From assembly GCA_963969495.1 (NCBI GenBank), contig OZ018317.1:31268503-31332502 (forward strand): a DNA stretch of 64,000 nucleotides, written 5' to 3'. The notes under the pieces were generated by a model. That model did not search any database. It saw nothing but the letters and a program-made list of their open reading frames with translations, and was not told the origin of the DNA. Source of the stretch: Ceratothoa steindachneri (taxonomy: Eukaryota; Arthropoda; Malacostraca; Isopoda; Cymothoidae). A program made the position numbers and the translations under genes. Of this stretch, positions 55,130 through 64,000 are shown in pieces. Each line of letters opens with the position of its first letter. The stretch's first letter is position 1.

Positions 55130-56290
55130 CTAGTTTCCCGCCCGCAAAGACCTAATAACACGATCATACTCCTCCCACAACACATCTACCCCCCTCCTAC
55201 TCAAATGCAGTCCATCCATCGCATACATTTCTTTCATTCCAACAAACCTATCCCACACATCCACAAACATGACACCTTCCATCTCACACATCCTCCTCAC
55301 ATAATCATTCAGCCCAATTGCACGAGACATCCATTCTACCCCAACATCCATTCTTGGAAGCACACCTGTCACAACACCTTTCATTCTACTTTCTTTCACC
55401 TTTTCAATCAACCTCTTGTACCTCTCACGTAACTCACATGCACCCACTTTCTTCACATCATTCACTCCTACATGTGTAATCACAACCGCATCCCTTGCAC
55501 AGCCAGACACCAGTTCCTCATACCTATCAGACAGATCTCTCACTCCAGCACCCGGCAAACACACCCTCAAACCATTCAATCTACTTGCATTCAACTTCCT
55601 ATCTAAATATCTAACTCGCGAATCACCCATCACAAGCACTTCAGTCAGACTCCTATTCCTAACCCCCACAGACCTAACTCCATCCCCACTCCTATTCTCA
55701 TTCAAACTACCAGTCACTCGAACTCCACCCCCACCCCCATCAGTCATATCACTTCCAGTTACTTCCTCTCTTAGGGCACTGAATCTATTAGTCAAGCTAA
55801 TAGGATCTGTGTCCCTCTGACTCACACACCTATTCTCCCCCTGGCTAACCACCTCAACAGAGGCAACCCTATTCTCACAAAGAACAGGAGAAGCCTCCCT
55901 AGCTTCATGTTTCCTAACCACTCTCCACTGTCCCCCATCCTCACTAGGCCTATTTCTAACTAATCTAAGGGGGCTAACTTCACTATCACTAGAACTATCA
56001 CATCCTACCTCCTCCACTGGCCCTCTACCTTCACCTGAAACATCTAACTGGCCTACCTCACCACCTAACCTATTCCCAGCTCTAGGCCTAACACTAAGTT
56101 CCCTCCTGAGCTCAGCAACTAACCCCTCCAGCCTACATATCCTGTCTAAATCCTGCCTTCTCATCCCCTCTAAATCTACAATGCATTCACGCAGCCCACA
56201 TACAACACATGTATACCCCTCACCTAATACACCACAACCAATGCATACATTCCGACACTCATGCTCACTTTCATCCCCAAACTCCATCAC
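55130..56290 (-). CDS. CR1 ORF1 with zinc motif and SGNH/GDSL esterase domain
   Basis: 386 residues, uninterrupted. Cys16, 19, 28 and 31 (C-x-x-C ... C-x-x-C) form a likely zinc-binding head. Residues 43-70 are a short leucine-rich helix, and a charged low-complexity linker follows to about 210. The C-terminal domain has SGNH landmarks: VMGDSRVRYLD (Ser224, block I), a Gly in LPGAGVRDL (block II), THVGVND (Asn277, block III) and DGLHLSRRG (Asp359, His362, block V). Esterase domains in CR1/L2 ORF1 are known from other animals; there they are thought to act on membranes or as RNA chaperone partners. It lies just upstream of ORF2. Confidence 0.85.
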   Translation of the reverse strand: MMEFGDESEHECRNVCIGCGVLGEGYTCVVCGLRECIVDLEGMRRQDLDRICRLEGLVAELRRELSVRPRAGNRLGGEVGQLDVSGEGRGPVEEVGCDSSSDSEVSPLRLVRNRPSEDGGQWRVVRKHEAREASPVLCENRVASVEVVSQGENRCVSQRDTDPISLTNRFSALREEVTGSDMTDGGGGGVRVTGSLNENRSGDGVRSVGVRNRSLTEVLVMGDSRVRYLDRKLNASRLNGLRVCLPGAGVRDLSDRYEELVSGCARDAVVITHVGVNDVKKVGACELRERYKRLIEKVKESRMKGVVTGVLPRMDVGVEWMSRAIGLNDYVRRMCEMEGVMFVDVWDRFVGMKEMYAMDGLHLSRRGVDVLWEEYDRVIRSLRAGN

Positions 56291-56469
56291 TTATTCAAAC
56301 AAAGAAAGAATTTAAGTAGCAATAAGAAATAAAAAAAGAAGAGCAACTTAGCTTTCGCTGATTGTGGTGAGAAAAAAAACAACAAAAAAACAAACAAACT
56401 ATAGAAAAATCTGAAAAATAGATCAACAGACTGAGAGCTCTATAAAACACGTGCTACCTGTTCGAAGGT

Positions 56470-56680
56470 CAGTCGAAGACTGATTTGGGCTGCTTGGATG
56501 GTAGTCACATGATCCTTGCTGCAAGTAGTTTGTTGCATTTAGGTTACTTGGTCAAGTTATTTTAGATGGTACTTAATTAGTAATAGTTGTGACTTAAGTT
56601 TATTGCTCATATTCTTGAGAGCTGTCCACTGTTGGTGATGAATTTTGCCGTCTCATTGAGGATTTGTTGATGGGGGGGGG
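56470..56680 (-). other. Possible upstream half of the ORF1-like fragment
   Basis: The minus strand from about 56653 starts MRRQNSSPTVDSSQEYEQ, then a stop. Another frame reads NATNYLQQGSCDYHPSS. The Asn/Gln/Ser richness fits the N-terminal tail of the ORF1 fragment at 51495-51860, but no shared motif proves the link. Confidence 0.3.
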
Positions 56681-56689
56681 GGTCAAAAC

Positions 56690-57480
56690 CTGCTCCATCT
56701 AGCAGGATTGCCAAGGTTAGCTGATGGATTCCCAGGCTTGATAGGAGGGCCCTCAGTGTGATACGGAGGCTGTAGAAGCGATGTCAGTGTAGCAGGAAGT
56801 GTTCCACTGTCTCCTCCTGATTCTGGCACCACCTGCAGTATGGGGAGTCTGTCAAGCGAAGTTTGTACCTGTGCCTGTTCAGGCCACAGTGTCCAGTCTT
56901 CAGGCGGAATAGGGCCACATCCAGGCGACGGTGCTTGTGGCGGCTCCATGGTGCAGGGGAGGTGTTGCTGCGGATTTGTCCAAGGCTGGTGTCTTGTAGC
57001 ACAAGTCTAAGTTCGGTGTCCCACTTCTTTTTGAACTCTTTCCTGGTAAGAGTTCGGGCATCATGGTATTCAAGTTGGAGAGGTTCCTCTGTGTCTATAA
57101 CCGCCTCCCTTGTGGCTTGATCAACAATTTCGTTTCCCTGAATTCCAACATGTGATGGAACCCATTGCAGTGTGATCTGCCGTCCTCCTTTTTTAAGGTG
57201 GTGTAGTTGTGCCTGTATCTTATGCACCAGGGTAGTGTAGGTGCGGGTGAGCCTATTGGTAATTAGTGCCAGACTAGTTTGGGAGTCAGTGTAGATCACC
57301 ACCTTGTCAGTTGTTATAAGGTTGATGTTTCCAGGGCACACAGGATGGCATAGAGTTCCGCGGCTATATTAGAGTAACTGGGTGGTAGCCTCCAGGTTCT
57401 GCAAAATTTGGAGATGGGGAATTAGACTGCAGATGATGAAATGCCCTTTTCTGGTGAGTGGGATCCGTCTGTAAAAACTG
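56690..57480 (-). pseudogene. LINE-D RNase H remnant
   Basis: About 57478-57340 reads VFTDGSHSPEKGISS ... IAAELYAILCALE (first Asp and Glu of RNase H). In another frame, 57341-56784 continues VVIYTDSQTSLALI (Asp) and WVPSHVGIQGNEIVDQATREA (His, Asp). A C-terminal zinc-like stretch CRWCQNQEETVEHFLLH follows. Key residues survive, but the domain is split by a stop and a frameshift. Confidence 0.7.
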
Positions 57481-57671
57481 GGGTGTGTGAGGAGTACAGC
57501 TCATTGTGCCTGTTGAGAAAAAGTTGCTGGGCAAGTTGGGGTGGGTCCATTTCCTTATGGAACTTGAGGTCTAGGTGGAGGGAGATTTGGTATGCAAGAT
57601 CGTACTGTGTTGGAATTGGTGAGACAGCTGAGTTTGGGCCTGGTATGTGGGGCAGAGGGAGTGAGGCATCT

Positions 57672-58001
57672 TCAAGGATTGAGTATTTTTTCTATCAGGG
57701 GGAGGTTCTTGATGGGGCCAACTCCTGGAGACTTCAGGGCATCATTGAGTATTGTGGTGCTGGGTGGAGCTGTGGATGCCTTGTAGACTGTGTTGCACAT
57801 TTTCACATGGCGGGTGTGGTCCAGTGGCAGGAGTCCTGATTCCACGTGGGGGCAGGGGATGGGTGTGGATATAAATGCCCCAAGAGCTATCCTCAGTGCG
57901 GTGTTCTGCACAGTATCCAGGTTTTTTAGGTTGGTAGGTGAAGCGGATCCATAAATGGCCGCCCCATATTGTAATTTGCTGAGGATAAAGGTTCTATACA
58001 T
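57672..58001 (-). pseudogene. LINE-D RT-to-RNase H connector
   Basis: The minus frame MYRTFILSKLQYGAAIYGSA ... NTALRIALGAF ... ESGLLPLDHTRHVK matches the thumb and connection region of RNase H-type LINEs. A few residues expected between HMDVMNV and YRTFILSKL are missing in both copies of the flanking duplication, so that loss predates the duplication. Confidence 0.65.
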
Positions 58002-59187
58002 TCATGACGTCCATGTGCTTGAGGCAGGCAGTGCAGAGGTATGTGATGTGCTGCTTGAAAGTGAGGATGGGGCCATCAAAAACTAGGCCTAAGAGACTAT
58101 GTGATGTTGTAGCGGGCCAAAAAATTTAGACTAACCCCAATCGATCCAACCCGCTTCCTATACTAATCCGGATGTGAGAAATCGAAGGAGAATGAAACGG
58201 ATTGTATGTACAGTTCTTTACTAACAGAAAAAAAGTACAATGATAATTACAGCTTATATTTACAACAATTTTATATTTACAAGGGAAGTGTGCACACTTC
58301 AAAATGAGGCCAAATTCCCCAATCCAAATATGAGAATTTTATAACAGGCGAATACAACAAATTTACTTATATATCTACACAAAACATAAAAAAACACAAC
58401 AACAACCGAACAAAAAGGGGCACGCGCTATCACTTGTGTGCTGGAGGTGGGTGGTAGTAGGCTAACTTAGAAGGAGGCAGGATTGTCAACGAAGGCGGGT
58501 ATGGTGGTCAGGTGGTTAGCGAGGTATGAAAGCCCTCCGTCTCAGGGCTGGGTGGAGCACTCGTCTAGAGAACCCTTCTTGCTGTCAGTCCACGCTTCCA
58601 CTCTCTGTAGAAGAGATATATCCTCCTTTTATGACCCATTTATTTATACATGGAAGGGAAACTAATAAGTGGGCATTACCCGAGTAAATTTATCGACTAT
58701 CTTACCTCTTAATGTATATTCAAACAATCCTCAGCATCAACAATTCTCCAAATATTTAACTCTAAAAACTACTCTTTCAAAGTATAATCTTTTGATAAAA
58801 GATTATTTTAAACAAAGTACAATCTGAGAAAGAGATTATTTTAAGCAAAGTACAATCTGAGAAAGAGATAACAATTTTAATACATGAAATCAAATACATA
58901 TATATATACAAAGAGAAAATATAAAAAAACCTCATTCCCACTCACACACACATTCTTACAAAGGGAGGGAGAGGGTACTGAGAAAAGGGGTGGGAGAATG
59001 GCCCTTTTCCACACACTCACATTCGATCCATAAATGGCCCCCCCCATATTGTAATTTGCTGAGGATAAAGGTTCTATACATTCATGACGTCCATGTGCTT
59101 GAGGCAGGCAGTGCAGAGGTATGTGATGTGCTGCTTGAAAGTGAGGATGGGACCATCAAAAACTAGGCCTAAGAGACTATGTGATGT
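57946..59187. repeat. 162/163-bp direct repeats flanking a 917-bp insert
   Basis: 57946-58107 and 59025-59187 are nearly identical (differences: CGCCCC against CCCCCCC, and GGGGCC against GGGACC). Both start GATCCATAAATGGCC and end CTATGTGATGT. They bracket 58108-59024. Confidence 0.92.
58108..59021. mobile_element. Solo-LTR-like insert
   Basis: 914 bp, TGTAGCGGGCC ... CACTCACA (TG...CA). On the minus strand it would run TGTGAGTG ... CGCTACA. The first eight bases TGTAGCGG equal the Gypsy-2 LTR start, but the body is unrelated. It contains a 36-bp near-perfect tandem unit (TTATTTTAA(A/G)CAAAGTACAA-type, about 58800-58870). No coding region. No ordinary 4-6 bp target duplication; the 162-bp repeats sit there instead. 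Confidence 0.6.
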
Positions 59188-59189
59188 GA

Positions 59190-60600
59190 CATATGGGATG
59201 GCTGCCCTTTCTATGGTAATGGTTGGTAGCTGGGGAATCCTCTTCTTTGTGAAACACATGAGGTGGCTTTTATATGGATTTATCTTCAGGTCCCATTGTG
59301 TTGTCCACTGGTATAACAGGTTTATTGTTTCTTGCAATCCCTCTTGTGCCTGTAGGAGTGTATCAGCTCTGTGCAGTATGCTGATGTCATCTGCATAGAC
59401 TAACAGGGTGGACTGTGATGTTGGGATGTCTCTCATCAGGATGTTAAAGAGTGTGGGGCTCAGGACTGATCCTTGTGGTATGCCATGCTGGAGTGGGTGT
59501 GGTGAGGAGGAACTGTTTCCCACGGCAACTGAAAATATCCTGAGGGTAAGGAAATCCTGGAACCATCTTAGGGGGGCACCATTCAATCCCATTATTGACA
59601 GTTTCTGAAGTATTCCCCCATGCGATGCTGTGTCAAACGCTTCCTGTAGGTCAATGAAAGCTGTGAGGAGGACGGTTTGGGTCTGGTAGGCTCTCCTGAT
59701 GTTATGTTCCATGATGAGGAGGAGGTCCTCTGTGCCTCTCTGAGGGCGGAAACCAAACTGGTATACTGGAAGAAGGTTGTTGTGTTCCAGCCACCAGGTA
59801 AGACGAGTGTTGATCAACCTCTCCATCAACTTGCCCAGACATGAGAGAAGACTGATGGGCCTGTAAGAGTTGGGGAGCTTTGGATCCTTGCCTGCCTTTG
59901 GTATGGGGATCAGCATTGTATGCTTCCACAGTGTTGGGAATGTTCCTGAAGTCCAGCTTTGGTTGAAAAGTGCGAGGAGCTGGGCATGTGCTGTGTTGGG
60001 AAGGTTGGTGATGAACTCGTTAGACACTTGGTCTGATCCCACTGCCTTCCCTTTTTTCAGGTTCTTTATTGCACAGTCCAGTTCGTGAAGGGTGAGTGGG
60101 GATGACATGCTTGTTGAGGCATGCAGAATTTCTGGTGTTTGGGGTGGAGCCAAGAAAACAACAGGGTCTGGGAGGCCATAGATGGTGTTGTAGTGTGCAG
60201 CCAGTAGTTCCGCTTGTTCAGATGGACGTAGGACTCTTGTGTCTGGACCTCTTAGGGGAAGAGAGGAAGGGGTGGGTTGACCAGACATGGCACGGATGAA
60301 TTTAAATGTTTGAGCTGGACTGCTACGGAAGGATAGGGATGAACAATGGGTGATCCATGAGGCCTTTTTTGCATGAGCTATTGTTTTTCTCTTGACCGCG
60401 TCAAGTCTGCGATATGTGATTTGGTGGTGTAGGCAGGGACACTTCCTCCAGGCGCTCCAGGCTCTTCTCTGATCACGTACTGCTGTCTCACAGAGTTTGT
60501 TCCACCAGGGGACTCGAGGATGGGGGTCGTATGTACCGTTTGACTTTTTGAAGTGTTTGTGGCCTATTTCAGTCAGCAGTGTTGTTAGGTCAGCTGCCAT
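59190..60600 (-). pseudogene. LINE-D reverse transcriptase
   Basis: A long open minus frame from ATG at 60600: linker, then HTMLIPIPKAGKDPKLPNSY, motif A AFIDLQEAFDTASHG (first RT Asp), motif B HGIPQGSVLSPTLFNIL, motif C LLVYADDISILH, and NPYKSHLMCF. The RT core looks complete over about 470 residues and ends near the flanking repeat. It is disconnected from the endonuclease and RNase H by frame breaks. Confidence 0.75.
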
Positions 60601-60649
60601 GCTCTCGGTGTTTGGGGATGTGGGAGTTTGTATTGTGGCAGCATCTGCA

Positions 60650-61506
60650 TTAAAAGCTTCCTATTTTCTTGTATTTAAGAGCCAGCGTGGTCTCAGGAAG
60701 ATTGGTGGGGGGGGTATTGCCTCCTAGATGGATGAACACTGGGAGGTGGTCACTATCCATGTATGGGCCTACTTCAACTTCTGCATCACTGAATAGCCCA
60801 CTTCCCAGGCAGAGGTCTAGGGTAGAGTGGGTGCCCCTGAATGGAACAATTCTTGTGGGTAGGCCTGGAGGAGTGAGGAGGGTTAGTGGTGAGGTGAGCA
60901 GTGAGTTAAAGAGGGAATGACCCGTGGGGTTTATGGTGCTTTGGGGAATACCTGGTTGCCAGTGTGGGTGTCTTGCATTGAAGTCCGCCATGACTAGTGT
61001 TGGTGGGGTTAGCTGGTTGAAGTAGTGAGTGAGTTCTGCTTCTGTTCTTATATAAATATGGTGGCCCATCTCCTGTTAAAAAATATTTGCACTGCCATGG
61101 TTTCAAGTGTCTCTCCCGGGAATTGCTGCAGTGGGAATTCTGCACATGTCATCTTCTTGTGGGTAAGTAGGACAATCCCTCCACCTTGCCTGTTTTGACG
61201 GCCCTTCCTATGGATGTTGTAGCCCTGGAATGATATACTGAGGTGTTGTTGGAGCCATGTCTCACAAATTCCTATTAGTAGCGATCGGCACCGTTTTGCC
61301 TGCAGTTTGACATCTGCCAGCTTGCGGGAAAGTGAGCGAGCATTCCAGAATATGATGGTGTTTTGCTGATATGCCATGATTACTGGGTGAAGATAGCAAG
61401 AAGGGCAGGGATGAGATGGCGGAGGATTGATAATATGGAGCAGCCTTGTTGTTAGAGTGAATAACCTTTTCGGAATATGTTGATAAGTGAAGGGACCAGT
61501 GACCAC
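60650..61506 (-). pseudogene. LINE-D APE-type endonuclease remnant
   Basis: 61376-61048 reads IIFWNARSLSRKLADV (catalytic Asn), ICETWLQQ (Glu) and GGGIVLLTHK. In another frame, 61069-60650 reads LVMADFNARHPHWQPG (Asp, Asn), THSTLDLCLGSG and DSDHLPVFIHL (Asp, His). All catalytic residues are visible, but the frame breaks near 61060. Confidence 0.75.
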
Positions 61507-61920
61507 CAGTCGATGTCTCCTGAGTCGCCTGTCTTCTCCGGCATTTGGGGTGCAGGACTGGTCCTAGATTTAGTTCCTGTAACTTTTTCAGTATACATTT
61601 GATAAGTCGGTTGTTCACTTTTCCTGGTGGTAGGTGTGGGGTGGACCTCAATGTCAGCAAACAGATGTTGTGTGCTGGAGAGAATGTGCTGGCGGGCTGG
61701 TGTGTTGCCTGCAAAACGGTGGTGTGCTTGGGGGTGTCGGAGGCGGTGTGTGTGGGTGTCAGTGCGCTGAGAGGTTGTGGCGTCTGCCTCGCATGTGTAT
61801 TGATCCTCATCTATCGTGTCATTAAGGATAGCAAAGGAATTATTTAGAATCAAAGTGGTAGGCACTTTGTTCGGTGCAGCAGGAGGAGAGATGTGAGTTC
61901 TTTGGGTGCGTGTACTGGTG

Positions 61921-62938
61921 TTAGATTGTGTGTTTGGGGAAATGGGCTTTGGTCAGATTGATTTGTTTGAGTTTTGTGTTTGTGTCCTCTGTGTTTACTT
62001 TTTGTTGTCTGCAGTGTTCATTAATCTCTTCTGCCTTCAGCAGTGCTGGACAGTTCTTGCTTAATAAACGGTGATCTTCCCGGCAGAAGTAACAGTATGG
62101 GGTGTTCATGCACTGATTCCCCTCTGGTGTCTTGAAGGGATGATAGCCACTGCAGTTATTGCACCTGACTTTGTACCTGCAAGCTAGTGCTCGTGGCCAA
62201 ACTGATAGCATCTGCGGCACTGGAGGGCTGGTAATTTGAATTCGGTCACATTCTTCACTTGGTGCCCCACTGCTATTTGCCTGGGGAGCTGAGTGCCCTG
62301 GAAGGCCAGCCTAAAGAATCTGGACCCATCTGCTTGCGGTGGTAAGGGTAGGACCTCCTTGAGAGCGACACGAACATGGTCAAGGAAGTCAAATTCTTCG
62401 GCCAGGTTCTCAGCAGTGTACTGGGGGCTGAACGGTCCCACCTTACCATACAGCAAGCCGGGGTTGAGGCCTCTGGACTCCCAGCACTGCACCCTCCATG
62501 GGCCAAGGGTGGTGATATCTTCTAGTCTGCATGCCAGCTTGTTCAGGCCATCACGGGTCACCTCCAACCGTATAGCCTGGCCAGTGCCCAGCTCCCTGAC
62601 ACGGCCTTGTAGTATGTATTTCCCCAGTGGGGATTCATTAAGGGCCCTGGTCAGGGCTGTTGGGTGGGCGGTCAGCATCTTACCTTCAGTGGACTTGATG
62701 TAAATTTTTACATTTGCCTGTTCTTCACCTGGTCCACCCTCTCTTAGCTGGTCACTGTCATGGTAATTTACCCTTACTGGCTGTGGTGAGGGGCTGGTTT
62801 GTGTTCCTGGCAGATTTTGAGGTGGGGTGGTTGATGGTCACAGTTGGCTTCTGCCTACAGGGGTCGCTTAGCTGCCGGTGCGTGATTTACCTGCATAGCA
62901 GCAGCTGGTTCGTCTTCCTCTTCCTCAGATTTACCCAT
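61921..62938 (-). pseudogene. LINE-D ORF1, gag-like with CCHC knuckles
   Basis: A start at 62938 (MGKSEEEEDEPAAAMQV) is followed by a frame break. 62678-62184 encodes the gag-like domain (YILQGRVRELGTGQAIRL ... GRWRV-type WRVQCWESRG) ending CRRCYQFGHEH. 62220-61921 continues with C-x-x-C-x-x-x-H-type knuckles (CNNCSGYHPF, CYFCREDH). This matches ORF1 proteins of I/Jockey-group LINEs: RNA binding. Confidence 0.7.
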
Positions 62939-63169
62939 GACGCACTAGGTATACATCCGGATGTCTTCCGTGTTGTTACTCCAAAAACGATTAGGGAAAA
63001 CAAACGAGAGAGAACCGGTACAAAAAAATCTCATCGAGAAACCTTTCCGAAAAGGCCTATTATAAATGCGGACCTTTGTTTTTCAAAACACGATATCTTC
63101 CAAAAATCTGAAGTACCTCTGTCGTCTGTGAGTCTTGAGAGCAATACTAGGTTCAATTACGAAGTCCTC

Positions 63170-63400
63170 TAACTAAGGGTCGATAAGAGAATGTACCATT
63201 GTTCTAGGGGTTGAGTTAGTGGATTTGGTATGTATGTACATTGTTTGGAATTGTTGAGGTGGTGGACATTGCAAAAGACCTGTGGTGGTGGATGGCAGTG
63301 TTTGGGATTGGGGTGTGACAACACTTGGTATGACATCAGAATTTGGCCTAGGTTTGTTTTGGGTATCCTTGTAATTTGGACATGTGTAGGAAATGTGATC
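63170..63400. other. Unassigned spacer
   Basis: Nothing recognised between the LINE-D 5' region and the zinc-finger fragment. Confidence 0.3.
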
Positions 63401-63403
63401 AGA

Positions 63404-63595
63404 TTACTTCATCATATTAAAAATTTTGACAGACAAGCCACTACACTTTACAATTGCATGAGTCCAAGTCTCACGGCACTTACATTCTATAGCATTAGCA
63501 CTCTTAATATCTGCAGAACAGATGCAGCAGTAGTAAACAACATCTTCAGTTTGATCATGGGAAGGTGAGGACTGCTTATTACTAGTATGAGTCAT
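63404..63595 (-). pseudogene. PHD-like zinc finger fragment, probably LINE ORF1
   Basis: The minus strand reads YYCCICSADIKSANAIECKC followed by ETWTHAIVKCSGLS. The spacing C-x-x-C ... C-x-C ... W-x-x-(H) ... C resembles the PHD-type fingers at the start of some LINE ORF1 proteins. It ends in a stop-rich region. A host exon is the alternative. Confidence 0.4.
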
Positions 63596-63777
63596 TGTGC
63601 ACTTTCCTTAGTGGCATCCTACCAGGTGTTGATTTAAAGATGTTTTGGTAATTGGAGAAGGGCTGAGGTCCTTTTCTTGTTCTAATAGACAAATCTAGAA
63701 AAAATGAACTCCAAGTAAGCTTATAGTATATAATAGAAATAACAGTTGTTTAAATGTAACCATGGGTTGAAGTTATA

Positions 63778-63935
63778 TAACCTGAACTTTGCCTTTGATA
63801 GGGTTCCACATAGTAGTCTAGTTTTTACATTAAGAAACTTGGAATATGTTGGTGTTTTAAATTAGATAGCTGAAAGGTTAAAGGAGAAGGTGTTTCTAAA
63901 TGGAGTAAAGTCACAGTGGAGGGACATTAGGTAAA
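63778..63935 (+). mobile_element. CR1-like RT fragment
   Basis: The + strand reads FAFDRVPHSSLVFTLRNL, then a stop, then IAERLKEKVFLNGVKSQWRD, a decayed version of the motif A to motif B stretch seen intact in the CR1 at 52-56 kb. Short and broken. Confidence 0.6.
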
Positions 63936-64000
63936 ATTACAGATTAACTGCTCAAGGTAATTTTGAATAAGATTGGCACACACGTTTTAGGCAACTAAAA

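Larger units (their letters stand above)
51866..56470 (-). mobile_element. Full-length CR1-type LINE with two intact ORFs
   Basis: Minus-strand order: 5' UTR of about 180 bp, ORF1 (56290-55130), a gap of about 23 bp, ORF2 (55106-52203), a 3' UTR of about 340 bp, and a terminal TTATG array of four units at 51866-51887. Neither ORF contains a stop. A nearly identical truncated copy sits at 48369-50004. The 5' edge (about 56470) is approximate because I saw no target duplication. Confidence 0.85.
56683..63170 (-). mobile_element. LINE-D, APE-type LINE with RNase H (I/Jockey superfamily), decayed
   Basis: Minus-strand order: ORF1 from ATG at 62938 to about 61920, endonuclease 61376-60650, RT 60600-59190, a solo-LTR insertion with duplication (57946-59187), and RNase H about 57480-56690. 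An RNase H after RT plus CCHC knuckles in ORF1 places it in the I, R1 or LOA-like group. Frameshifts occur in every part. The 3' end meets an 11-base G/C homopolymer (56672-56682). Confidence 0.75.

Noticed and set aside
59084..60299. Open + strand frames over LINE-D, and similar ones opposite the CR1 ORFs
   Set aside because: Antisense shadows of the RT and ORF1 coding frames; no domain in that orientation.

Overview
The window is eukaryotic nuclear DNA from an invertebrate, most likely an arthropod. A decapod crustacean is my best guess, inferred from the mix of CR1-like, RNase H-bearing, Gypsy, mariner and piggyBac elements and the long (TA)n arrays; no single marker proves it. Only one host gene is recognisable: the 3' six exons of a nucleostemin-type GTPase (GNL3/Ns1) on the + strand, 1365-20004. 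Its exons join in frame into about 449 residues, and the N-terminal exons lie upstream of the window. Nearly everything else is mobile DNA, much of it nested.

Layout. 1-1120: two LINE 3' fragments. 1365-20004: GNL3, whose introns hold a deleted piggyBac relic (3240-3963), repeated sense-strand copies of one RNase H-bearing LINE family ('LINE-A': 1-400, 4010-5345, 6230-8670, 17160-18840, with further copies past the gene at 20398-20510 and 21120-24035), a solo LTR with an exact 5-bp target duplication (7412-8309), an inverted-arm DNA transposon (9480-11911), a decayed CR1-like LINE (12480-14600) and a tRNA-Ser-derived SINE (16735-16990). 21518-22693: a dead mariner inside LINE-A. 24603-28548: Gypsy-1, with its reverse transcriptase deleted. 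29783-36290: Gypsy-2, long but frameshifted, with (TA)n in both LTRs. 36291-37100: inverted SINE pair with long direct repeats. 37082-37901: piggyBac relic. 38521-42560: LINE-B, split by SINE copies, a tandem duplication and a 1.19-kb insert. 43003-44019: candidate DNA transposon. 44260-47440: two decayed minus-strand LINEs. 47440-50820: LINE-C, interrupted by a 5'-truncated CR1. 51866-56470: an apparently intact CR1 with an esterase-type ORF1 and a 967-residue ORF2. 56683-63170: RNase H-bearing LINE-D, interrupted by a solo LTR flanked by 162-bp direct repeats.

The CR1 copy is the only element here whose genes look capable of working. Its truncated inverted twin differs by one residue over 383, which indicates very recent activity. 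The most unusual recurring theme is duplications of 130-162 bp at insertion junctions (36.6-37.1, 48.1-48.4 and 57.9-59.2 kb), far longer than ordinary target-site duplications. All readings are by eye; no alignment, folding or database search was run.
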